Shown: one piece after another, positions 18,951 through 29,500 of the stretch | Layout: every line of letters begins with the position of its first letter | How positions within the stretch are numbered: the stretch's first letter is position 1 | Source: Smittium culicis | Lineage: Eukaryota > Kickxellomycota > Harpellomycetes > Harpellales > Legeriomycetaceae | Assembly: GCA_001970855.1 (NCBI GenBank) | Contig: LSSN01002621.1 | Location: 1 to 35,973, forward strand | Direction: 5' to 3' | Length of the DNA: 35,973 nucleotides | The notes under the pieces: model-generated | The model's database searches: none | Seen by the model: only the letters and a program-made list of their open reading frames with translations | What the model was told of the DNA's origin: nothing | Made by a program: the position numbers and the translations under genes

Positions 18951-20482
18951 TTAGATATAATCAGCTTTTTTTGTTTTAGTGAACGCAAATACCAAATAAA
19001 GACCTATTTCAAACAATTAGTATTTAAAACCAAGAATAAAATTTCATATCAATTGTTCTTTGATGTTATAGGTATTTATGTCAGAATATTTAAATGGATT
19101 ACCTGCAGCTTCCCATTCATCTGACCCAGGCCCTAATCCTTCTTGGTCTATGACCTTCATTACAAATAACAACTCTTTAAACTGGCTTTTTAATAAGTTT
19201 TCTTCATAAAACTCATGAAAGCCTTTTTTGAATAATAGTTCTAGTCCATATTCTTTTGATAAGCTAACGAGTGTTGGAAAGTGCACCAAGTATTCAGGAC
19301 AATCGGATATGGCATCTAAAAGATAAAACCAGTATTTTTGACCATAGACTCCGTCACAAACTTTTTTTTCAAATCTCACATTATACACTGAGTTCCCAAA
19401 CTCAAGATCAGGAGCAATTGAAAGCTTTTTTCTATATAAAAAAGGATAATTAATTGATAATTTTAGACAGGTACGTAATAGCAAAGTGGGAAAATGTATA
19501 GCTTACTTCAGATAAAGCGCATTGGTAGTGGTTCCTATAAACACCCCGCCTTCTTTCAAATGGGCAGACACATTGCTAAGAAGCTTTCTTATTTTATCTT
19601 CGCTTTCAAAAGCATAGTGAAGAGCGAATTGGATACTTGCTAAATCAGCCTTATAATCTTTAGGCTCAATATAGATTCCAATATCCTCCTGTTTAAATAA
19701 AAAATATAAGCCAAATTAACAAGTCGTTTAATTATTAATGATGTATAGCTTATTGTGACATGTTAAAAAATAAATAAATTATGAAAGAGTCAATAGAGTG
19801 GAGCTCACAGTAAAGCAATCGCAAGTATAAAACCTAGCATCTAGGACTCGATTTCTCAGTTCAGAAAATCTTTTCTGTGCATCTTTAATAGAGTTTTCTG
19901 CAAGATCTAAAATATTTGATTGTATTTGAAATTAAGACCATACCCCAAATATTATAGTTTATACAAGTATCAATAACAAAAAAATCAATAAAATTATTTA
20001 GACTAAAGTTAAAAATAGTAGAAGGCGTAGTAGGAAATTTTTATAAATAAAAAGTAATAATCAGGGAGTATAATAAAACTAAGACTAAAGTATTTTGTAA
20101 GAAAGGAAAATGCCATAGAAATGTATTTAAAAAAGATTGAGTCCGATAAAAAGGCAAGGTAAAAATAAAGTACTGTATATATTTATGCTAAAAATATATA
20201 TTAAATAATAGCGAAGTGCTAAAGAGTACCTAAGCCGACTACTTCTTTTACTCCGCCTGTCAAATATTTCCGCAAATCGCCACCTTTACCGCAAGCAATG
20301 TCTAGAATTTTGTCACCTCTGGAAACATAGCTAGCTATTAAGACAGATTTTATCCAATTATTAAAACTTTTGAGTTTTATTATAGCAGATTGCTTTCTAA
20401 GCTCCAGATTAACTGTCGGTATCGAGTTGTAATGGGAGGCTACAATAGCCCTATTTGAGACATCGTGTTCGCTTTGTGGCAT
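18951..20482 (-). CDS. ABD1: mRNA cap guanine-N7 methyltransferase (Abd1/RNMT family)
   Basis: Five exons on the minus strand: 20482-20230, 19906-19809, 19688-19507, 19431-19103 and 19003-18951, with introns of 323, 120, 75 and 99 nt, giving 304 residues. The enzyme transfers a methyl group from S-adenosylmethionine to N7 of the cap guanine on nuclear pre-mRNA. Motifs in order: AxHYN-like ASHYNSI (16-22), FNNWIKSVLI (40-49), the SAM loop LDIACGKGGDL (60-70), acidic strand end VVGLDLAENS (81-90, Asp85), QFALHYAF (137-144), FGNSVYNVRF (189-198), FHEFYEE (249-255), and EWEAAG joined across the last intron to LYLVFAF (283-295). At 304 residues it nearly equals the catalytic core; yeast and human enzymes have long N-terminal extensions. 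The frame upstream of the ATG is open without another ATG, so a missed 5' exon is possible. Confidence 0.92.
18995..19000 (+). terminator. Candidate polyadenylation signal of the AGTRAP-like gene, inside the cap-methyltransferase gene
   Basis: AATAAA lies 63 bases after the AGTRAP-like stop, within the antisense of the last cap-methyltransferase exon and beside its acceptor site. If used, the AGTRAP-like 3' UTR covers that exon. Confidence 0.4.
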
Positions 20483-20736
20483 GCTATTCAGTTTGAAGAA
20501 AAATGCTTCAATATTTTTAAAAGAAAGAGTAATAGTATATAAAATATTAGTTGCGCCGTGGTCATAAATAAATGGTATACTTTTACAGTTTATGGGCCAT
20601 ATATCTATATATCTATGTGTTTACGTACTTTAGAAATATTTTTTGCCTGTATATAGTACTATTTTAGTTATAAAAAGTGTAGAATGGTATAGAATTTAAG
20701 AGGTAAAGTTTAGTAAAGTGGTTGGAAAAAGTTCAG
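20483..20736. other. Upstream region of the cap methyltransferase gene
   Basis: AT-rich, with GACCACGGCGCAAC on the minus strand (complement of 20551-20564) as the only GC-rich patch. No clear core promoter motif; no ORF. Confidence 0.35.
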
Positions 20737-20863
20737 TTTGGCGTTTTTTTTTTTTTTAATTCTCGGATTTTATTAACATAAATACAGCTAAATTAGTAAA
20801 AATAAAATAGTCTAATAATTTATAAAAATCCTCTGGCGGTCTACCGCCTGCGTATCCTATGGG
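20737..20863. mobile_element. Possible third, partial copy of the MITE right half
   Basis: The 15-mer CGGTCTACCGCCTGC (20837-20851) is identical to the right subterminal block of MITE copy 1 (2433-2447) and is followed by an end in GGG (20861-20863). About 100 bases upstream, TTTGGCGTTTTTT (20737 on) resembles the TTTGGTGTTTTTT of copy 1, and CTCGG-ATTT resembles its CTCGATTT. Neither a left end nor a TTAA duplication is visible, so this may be a decayed fragment. Confidence 0.3.
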
Positions 20864-21190
20864 CACTGCTTCAAGTTTCAGTTTGGTGTTGAATTATTTG
20901 ATACACCAAATTATCAAGTTATTATTAAAATACTGCTTTATTCCTTTCATTGGTAGCTGGCCTTTTTATGAGCTGCCAAAATTAGCCAACCAAATTCCTA
21001 TTTACTACACAAAAAATATTATCAAGCCATTATTGGCTAATAATTATATCGTATCCAACAAAAAACTGCTCTTATACAGTTTAACCAATTATGTTTTTTA
21101 ATAAATATTTATCGTGTTAGTTCATGGAAACGAGTTAACTCGACAGTAGAAAATTATGTAGGAATAACTCAAGCTCTTTACTGATAAGAT
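20864..21190 (+). pseudogene. Decayed transposase-like coding segment, possibly piggyBac (DDE_Tnp_1_7)
   Basis: Plus frames, shifted and interrupted, give pieces whose order and spacing recall a piggyBac-type catalytic domain: a hydrophobic stretch, then LPKLANQIPIYY…KPLLANNYIV (about 20975-21050), then WKRVNSTVENYVGIT (about 21128-21172). The catalytic Asp expected before the first aromatic pair is not present, and stops break the frame. The resemblance is by eye and weak, but it would fit with the TTAA-type MITEs in the same window. Confidence 0.3.
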
Positions 21191-21451
21191 TGATTTATAT
21201 TGTACGAGGAGAGCAGGTATCATTAATTGTTAGCATTTTTTTGGATATCACTAATCCAAAAATTACACACCAATAAAAATATATCAAAATTTAACAAGCT
21301 AATAAAAATATCATAGAGTTTCATATAAATCCACGACTGTGTTATTCTTGTCACCTTTTCTTTAGCAAAAGTACGATACAAGAATAACGGCTTTTAACTT
21401 TAAAATTTTTTACTTATGAATATTCAAAAGTTTATTTCTTAAATATTCTAG

Positions 21452-22350
21452 ATGATGTTCCAAATAACTGATATGGAAACTACCGCAAGCCAAGAACAAT
21501 TCGAGCAACTGGATGATATGTTTCATCAACTCATGATTTAAAATTGGCGTAAAAAGAGCTAGATTTTATTTATGCTACATCAAGAACACCAATGAAAGGC
21601 TTGATAATATATCCTGAACTTGCTGAAGCACTTTCATTGATCGAAGAAGATAAGAGGCAAGATTGCAATTAATTAATTCCAAAATATTAGTTCTATGATA
21701 TATTTTCTGCCGCTTCTGTATGATTCTCCATCGAAACAAGTAAAGAAATCTGATTACACTCTATGGAATTCTTTTACCCTTCCAAAAAAAAAAAAAAAAA
21801 AAAAAATACAAGACCTATCGACTATTATTTACACAGAAGGATTCAAGAATGCACTAAAATGAAATCACAGAGGATCAAAAATTTTTTATTTTCCAGTAAA
21901 TTGAGGGAACTATTGGCGCTATTACCTTCACATAGTCCCATGTTAGATAGAATGCCCTAAAAAAAAGATTGGAGATTTCAGAAAACCTACCGCAACTCGT
22001 AGGATCTGATACCAAGCTGATAATGGATCAAGATTATTTATAGAAAAACAGAGAGAATTTTCCTTCGAAAAAGCACCAAGAAATTCAATCCCTATGTAAG
22101 CGTCAACTTAATAAGATTTTTAAACGGTTTAATCCAGCTACACTATTACTGCGCTGAACACCTCTGCTGCAACATTCGAAAAATTCAGCTCAGATACAAG
22201 CCTACTTACAGAAATGCCAAAAATTGACGGAAGGCGTCGTAGTTTTGGGAGGGTTTCTCAATAGTTTTATGTAATTGAGCTCCTGCAGCGAACTCCTCTC
22301 TGTGTTTAAATCAACATTTTCCAAACTGAATGATTTCCAATTGATTCAGA
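21452..22350 (+). pseudogene. Decayed gag-like ORF of a fungal retroelement
   Basis: Coding pieces in changing frames lie in one order: METTASQEQFEQLDDMFHQL (from 21452 to a stop at 21541), ELDFIYATSRTP…YPELAEALSLIEED (21556-21672), PLLYDSPSKQVKKSDYTL (about 21700-21765), then across a 23-base A-run TRPIDYYLHRRIQ (from about 21808). Lower-quality pieces continue to about 22350. Segments such as DSxSxxVKKxDxTLYG followed by TRPIDYYxHRRIQ match a repetitive protein that I recall from Smittium-type fungal genomes, where it precedes a reverse transcriptase. Stops and frameshifts show that it is dead. The family match is from memory and was not searched. Confidence 0.5.
21784..21806 (+). repeat. 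23-base A-run inside the gag-like relic
   Basis: The run lies between two conserved blocks of the decayed ORF and shifts its reading frame. It most likely arose by slippage after loss of function, not as the tail of a separate retrocopy, since homology continues on both sides. Confidence 0.7.
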
Positions 22351-23130
22351 ACTTAGTTCTGATTGAATTCTGAGATTTATTCTAGAACCCGTATTCATAC
22401 ACAATCCGGTATATATCAGTAAGAAAAAATGCTGATATATGGTAATATATTGGTACTAACAGAGGAGGAAGCTAAGCTTCTTTAAAATTATGATATCGAG
22501 AAGATTCACTTGAGGGCTTTGAAATTCTAAATCCAGCTATGTTAGGTACGAAGGGAGGAATAAAGACAGGGCTAAGACTAAGATGGTGTTATTTATCTAT
22601 ATTATAGGGATAACGTATATTTAGTGGATAAATATAATAAAAAAATAATACATTTAGATTTTTCTGAAAGATGGGAAAAGGTTTCCCATTTATAACTTTG
22701 AAGAAAAGTCTAAATGATATTATTAAATAAAGATAATTATAAAAGAATTAATAATTTTCCTATAATAGCTCGCGTAATATTATGAAAATTCTTAGAAGGT
22801 TCTAGAAGCGAATGGAAATAATCTATGGATAATATTCCATTGTTTTCCAAAATTTTCCATGATGTTCTTTGATGTTCAATAAGGTTCCATTATATTCCAT
22901 AATGTTCCATTAAGTTCTAGAGTGTTTCTGTGCATAACATAAAAATATTGTAGATAAATTAATACCGATCAACAAAGTACTTATAAACTATCCAAATTTT
23001 TCATATTTCACAAGAATAACAGATTATTTATCAATTAAATCATTTGAAATAGCAATTTTTAATGTCACACATTTATTAAAATTATTCAAGGAGAGGGGTT
23101 CCAAATCCGATCTTTCCGTAAAATAACTGA
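22351..23130. other. Decayed sequence between gag-like and RT-like relics
   Basis: Short protein-like scraps remain (22440-22570, GTNRGGS and FEILNPAMLGTKGGIKTGLRL-type reading, broken by stops). Otherwise it is AT-rich and includes the decamer array. No intact frame. Confidence 0.3.
22831..22930 (+). repeat. Ten tandem 10-bp units, consensus AATGTTCCAT
   Basis: Ten successive decamers keep the same phase: AATATTCCAT, TGTTTTCCAA, AATTTTCCAT, GATGTTCTTT, GATGTTCAAT, AAGGTTCCAT, TATATTCCAT, AATGTTCCAT, TAAGTTCTAG, AGTGTTTCTG. TTC occupies positions 5-7 in nine of them. Length is constant although the sequence has drifted. Confidence 0.85.
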
Positions 23131-23895
23131 CTGCCATTCAAATTTGGCTTCCATCAGTATCTGGGTTTTAAGAGCTAGGAAAACTCACAGAATACAGGAT
23201 GAAAGAAACTAAACATTTCAAACAGTGCTAAATATAGTGATTGTAGAACAAAATGAAAAACGTGATTATAAAAGTTTGAAAGTGTTTTAAAAAAAAAAGA
23301 AATTGTTCCTTTTTTTTGTAAATGTTTTTTTAAGTGTTTAGAAAAATAACTTGCATAAAATAATTAGAAATCTAGGTGCAATAACTTTTTGAAATTAGCA
23401 GGGGGAAATTGATATTTATGTTTTTTGATAAATGTATTTTTAATGGTATAAGTTATATTTGATAAATATTTTATTTTTGCATCTTTAGAATTTATATTTC
23501 AAAATAGAAGCCACAGTTTCCCTTTTTAAAAAGCTATTAAGTTGATTGTAAAACGGGGATTATTGAATAATATTTTTATTAAGAGGAATTTTATTCAATT
23601 TTTGGAAATAAAACCAAATGTTATGCTATATTTTCTCATACTCAGGTAAAAGGTTTTCAAAGAAAGGTTATATTCTAATTTCCCTAGACCTTCATACAAA
23701 TATAATAAAGTAGTTATTAAAAAGATATCCAAATTTTGTCAATTATATAACTAAGCCTCAATCTATGGATATATTTTTAGGAATAATAATTGATCTCAGA
23801 ATTGATAAGCTGAAATCCGACAAAAACTATACTGAAGGTTAGAGCTACCCAAGAAAAATTAGCAGTTAACTTAGGGTTACCGACTGAAAAATAGT
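23131..23895 (+). pseudogene. Reverse-transcriptase fragment, decayed
   Basis: A first piece LPFKFGF (from 23131) recalls the LPFGL motif. Further on, 23717-23830 reads open as LKRYPNFVNYITKPQSMDIF then LGIIIDLRIDKLKS, resembling the GF-x-VN-x-x-KS and FLG-x-x-ID blocks after the YxDD box of Gypsy/DIRS-like reverse transcriptases. A third piece, VRATQEKLAVNLGL (23838-23879), fits the helix after it. No YxDD box is readable between them, and the interval is longer than in intact enzymes, so AT-rich sequence has probably been inserted. It follows the gag-like relic on the same strand, which suggests one old element spanning about 21.4-23.9 kb. Confidence 0.45.
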
Positions 23896-26800
23896 GACTC
23901 AATAATTTTTATCGAGCTAATCCATCTTATATAAATATTATCGATTAGCTAAAAATTATTCGAATAACTTGTCATATTCAATACTAAATTATTAGAAATT
24001 TGATATTTATCCTCTCTGAAGCAAAATTTTAGAATAAAATGAGATCTTTAGAGCGAATATCTATTCATTTTGTACGACAAGAGGAGATATATCCTGTGCT
24101 GGAAACCTGTTCCAAATTTCCTTACGAAAAGATTATATGAATAAAAATTTATGTAATTTATGTAATTTTAATTATTAAAATTATTTTTTATATTAGCTCA
24201 TATTACTTCATATTACTTCAATTGCTTTTTCTGCTTGTAATTTTCAGATTGATTTTATTCCAATAAAATAGTATTAATAATATTTATATCCCCCTCGTTA
24301 AAAATGTATTAATCTTCGGTGCAAAGAGATATATGAATTCTAGAATAATAGAAAATTAATTCCTATAGACTTAATACAAAGAAATTTATTAAATTTTAAT
24401 CCGAAATATAATTAGCATTAATAGATTTAGTATTAAAAAGTTCATTTTGGGTAATCATAACAAGTCGATACACAGTTATTATACCTTAAAATATTTTAAT
24501 AAATTATATATTAATTCTAAAATAAAATAAAATATAAGTTAAGCTTTTCAGTAATAAATTTTAAAAAAATAATAATAAATATTTAGTTTAAATATAAATT
24601 AAATATGAAAAAGAATTGGTTCATAAGCTTTAGAAAAACAATCAAAGAATTTAATTCTAGAAAAAATAAAGATATTAAAAGAAATTTTAATAACGATAAA
24701 TGATTATATACTTCTGAATAAAGTAAGCCAATGAAAATAAATTGCTTCAAGTCTTGGGAATCATATTAAAATTTAATGATAAAGTTAGTAATAAAATACA
24801 TGGTTTGCAAAAAATATACAAAGAACTATCAAAAAACGTATAAGTCTCATAAATACTTGGTAAATATAATGATTAATAGTTGAAGACACGCTAATGTGAA
24901 ACTATCAATTTCTCTGCGCATATGTTAACATTATAAAATTTAATTGAAAATTTAGAAAGAAAAATAAATAAAATAAAAAGATCTTCAATATAATAATAAA
25001 TAAAGGAGAAAGATAAATATATTAGAGTTTTAAAATGACCAAAATTGTAGAAAGTGATATATATATTTAAAATGAGAATTCAGAGAGATGAGATAAATAA
25101 TATCATTCTGTCTGGAGTTGTAAGCGAATAAATTATATTTAAATAATAATACTTCTAATTAAACACAAATTCAAGATAAAAAATTTCAAAAAAATTTTTT
25201 TTTCACCTATAGATGTACTTGTGTTCTACATATAAATAAAAATATAGATATATCCTAGATGCAAAATGGAAAAATATGTAGAATGAAAATTAAAGAAACT
25301 CATAAAATTAAACAGGGATTATAAAAAAATGAAACATAATTTTAATCCTATCATCTATATAAATGAAATAAATAGATTAAAATTCGTAAAAATAATTATA
25401 CACACTAAGAATAAAGATGATAAACAGAGAAAATCAAATTTATAATTATAATCTATAATTAATTTTGAAGTTAAATTTTATTAAACGAGCTAGGATATAA
25501 AATTTAGTGAAGACCTAAATAATAACTGAAAGAAAAGAATAATAAATCTGTCTTGTATTAAAAAATCTCATAATAAGAGCAAATATATTTGACAATAACA
25601 GAAAATAATAGGTTAGGTAAATTAAAGAAATTAAAAAAAAAAAAAAGCTCTTAGGAATGGAAATTATAGAACATAAAAATGGCGTGTTTTCAAATATAAG
25701 CGAAATTTATTATGGAAAATTTAATAAGATACATGTTTATGTGATATATATAATATTCAGCTAATGTGGCCAAATAAATAGGATAATTTGAGAATTAAAT
25801 CAAAATTCACATTTAGACGTTGAAGATGATAGGAAAATAGCTTGATATATACTTAATATATATTTAATATAAGAGTAAAGATATTAAAAATAAATATAGA
25901 TTTATATATCATTTTGATGAGATAAATTTATTAATAGTAGCTGAAAAAATAGTTAAATATCTTATATAGAAAAAATATTTTATTTAGCCTTTTCCCCTTT
26001 TTTTCAATCTTTTCCGTTTAACTTGAATCATTATTTACAGTGATTCTTTTGTATATTCGTCACGGTTTTTAAAATTTTCTGGTTTCATATCATATATTAT
26101 GGTTTAAATTTTGATTATGTTCTTGATAAAAGTTTATTTATTAAAGGTATTAATTAGAGAGTTACTTTTAAATATCAAATTTAGTAAAGCACCATTATTA
26201 TACTATCCCTGTGTACTATATAATACGCTACAATTAACTATATATTCATTGCTTAATTAAAGAATTTTTTATCATACTTGCAAACCATTAAAATTAAATT
26301 TAAAAGATAAATTTCAGTAAATAATAAAAGAAAAAAGCTATAATGAATTTAAAAAGAGGTATTAACTGGATATAAAATTCGAAATATTATCCTTTATATA
26401 GGATAAATAAAAAAATATCAAATAAACATTTAGTAAAACTATATTACTTTAAATATTGATTATTAGAAATAATTTGCTTACTTTAAATAAGCTATAACAG
26501 AATAAGATATAGACCTTGATAATAATAGTAAATTGATTCATGTAATTTTATAGCTGTGGAATTTATTAAAAAAAAATGAGGCTCATAGCTAAATTGTAAA
26601 TTCTGATGCATTTGATAGTTACAGGAATAAAATTTTTAATTACGAAAATAAATATAAGCAGTAGATTATTTATATGTAGAGGGAATTTGATATCTGCTGG
26701 TTCTTTCATATGATGACTTTCGATTCAGCAGAATTAGCAAGGAATTCACAAGATTAATCAATTTTAAAATTAAATAGCATTTCTTTAGTCGTTTTTAGTT

Positions 26801-29159
26801 TATATTGGTTAAAGTATGAATATTTTAGATTCCAGTCTTTTATTGTGGTTTTTATTTTAAATAATTAATTTTATGTGGATTATGTTAGATTTTGTTGATA
26901 AAGTGAAATGAGAAAAAAAAATTAAAGTAATAAGTTGAAAATTTTTTTCTTATTAAGATTAAAGAACAGTTATAAAATCGAAATGTTGATATAAAGATAT
27001 TTAGATTTTGTATATACTGTGAGTATAGAACAAAAAGATTTTAGTGTACGATTCAAAATATCGGCTCTGAATAAAAGCTCTGTTCATATTTTTCTGGCGC
27101 TATTTCACTTCTTTCAAAAGCTGTGTTTTATATGAATTCGCCAAAAAATTTTTTTTCTTGTTTATATTATTCTAGTAGATATGCTTTCTAAGTTTTGTAG
27201 TTTTTTTTTCCAGATTCTTTGCATAATGCATCGATTTATTTGAATTGCTATTGATTAAACAAAATTTTGTAGTCGCTATGTTTAAGTTTGAATATTAAAA
27301 TTTTATTTCTAATTTTTTCTTAGCATAAAAAGATTATTGGTGTCTAGATGATTAATCTTTTTATTTGCAATCTTTATTGAGTAAAAGGTAGGTTAGGTTT
27401 AAAATATTTATAATAAATTGTTGGATTTTAATTGTTTATAGCATTTATTAAAATTTTAATCTCCATAACTTGACACTACCACATATATACCTAGGAAAAA
27501 ACTAAAAAATCACAATCTAGTTTAAAATAGATATAATATTGATTCTATAGATATAAAGAGATAATATAGCAGCAAATATAAAATATGCTAATCAACATGC
27601 AATAATTTTATACAAATTTATATTAATTAATTAAAATTAATTATAAATTGTTTATTTATGAATCAAAATTATATAGCAGCGAAAAGCGCAGAAAATGTAC
27701 ATATACACTTTCAGTTAATAACCTTAAGTATTTGTGAACATAGTTTAAATCAATAATTATTATTTGTGTATTTCCAAAATTATCGAAATAAATTTATCAT
27801 GAAACCAGGGAAATTTTATCTAAATATAACTTTTTTATTCCATTGAGAAAGTTGAAAAAAAAAAAGCTGTGTTTATAAAACAAAAGATATGGAATATAAC
27901 TTTATACAAAATTTTTTTTATGTAGTTGAGAGACAAAAAATTATGTTTTTAGATGATTTAATATACGATTTATTGAAAATGGTTTATTTAAATCAAATAA
28001 TAATATCAAAAGAATAAAATATAATAGTTTATATATTTTATATATAACCTTATATAAAAGAATTTCTTTATGATAAGCATAAAAAATTAATGTCAATAAA
28101 AGCTATGAACCGGGGAAAATTGCTATAAATTACTTAAATATATAAAATGAAACTCCTTTAAGATAATACATATAATTATATCCACTAATTAACTAAAGCT
28201 AATCATAAAATATTCCTATATCGTTTGAATATCAGTTTTATAATCATAATTTACAACTATATAATTCATTATCGTCTATATATAATTAAATTATTTATGT
28301 ACAAAGTTTATCATTAAAAAAAATTAGCAAGCAACATTAAATCCATCCAAGGAAAACTTCTGACACTCAGAATTCTCAAATTTTAGTATGAATCAAATTA
28401 ACAGACATCAGAAAAAATACACTAATTTTCGCTGATTCTTTATAAAATAAAAAAAGCTAAATAAAATTATCAAGATAAAAATTCTAAAAATTTTAAATAT
28501 ATTATACATTTGTTAATATTGAATATTAATTGCTTCTACAGGCGCAGGGATGTTGAAAATCAATGAGAAGTTTTAAAAAACATTATATAAAAACTTAATC
28601 AGGCTTTAAAAAATGTATTATGTACAGAAAAACTATTCGAAATTACAAAGTACCCTAAAAAATGTATAAAATGTTATAAAAATATAAAGTTACAGCTATG
28701 ATGATTTGAGGATCCTAAATCAACACTTAATAAAAAAAATACGGGGAAATAAAATTTTGTATAAAAAATAAATCGATCATACATTTTAGCACGTACAAAT
28801 TTATAAAAAATATATTTAAACGATTAATAAATGTATCCTAATTTTTTTAAAGACCGGCGAAGATTATACACTATTTATTAAATATGCCAAAATTTAGTGC
28901 AAAAACTAATAAATTTTACTACTATAGTTACTGTAGGAAAAACATTATATAAAATATTCAATATGATCTTGAAGCCCGTTTTGTTTTTAAACCCTTGATA
29001 GAATAGAGAAAATTACACTGTATACGAGGTTCATTGATTTTATTAAAATGATATCAAATAAAAAAAAAGAGTTTATCGTAAAATAAACTTTATTCAGCTC
29101 AAGTTTATGTATGTCTATTTTATTTATCAATTTTTAATTGTGAAACGATAAATTGAAAA
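23896..29159. other. AT-rich gene desert, left part
   Basis: I find no conserved coding block, splice-bounded exon series, RNA gene or element ends. Local features are limited to homopolymer runs, a doubled decamer TATTACTTCA (24211-24230) and a doubled TTTATGTAAT-type unit (24149-24168). Base composition is more AT-rich than the gene-bearing half, by eye. Confidence 0.4.
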
Positions 29160-29500
29160 CATCAAAATCAATAACAGCAAGTTCAGCTACAGCTTATCAG
29201 CTGGCAGGTATTAAAAATCGACCATCCTACCATTTTAGTATCAGAATTTTCGCCGTCTCAACATATTAGCTTCTGTTTTGAGTTTTAAAGAACTCAGTTC
29301 AACTCTGCGGGGAAAAAATATAACGAATATCAGTTCACTATTTACGATTTTCAAAGACAGATTCCTAAATCAAAATCAATTTTTGGTCAAACCGTCGTTA
29401 TATTAGTGAAATAATAAATAACCGCTACTCTATTCTATCTTCTATAACAAGATGAAGAGCAGATAAAGATATATACTGTCACGGATCTTCGGCGATTTAT
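29160..29500 (+). other. GC-richer patch in the desert, possible coding relic
   Basis: This stretch is visibly less AT-rich than its flanks and reads SITASSATAYQLAGIKNRPS and further broken pieces on the plus strand. No motif is recognised, and stops appear in every frame. It is probably an old transposon or gene fragment. Confidence 0.25.

Noticed and set aside
19044..19102. C-terminus of the cap methyltransferase as read straight through to 19044
   Set aside because: The spliced reading restores the family's EWEAAG-LYLVFAF end, so 19004-19102 is intronic.
28690..28740. YDDL reading near 28.7 kb as an RT active-site box
   Set aside because: Only four residues fit and no flanking RT block lies in frame; too short to count.
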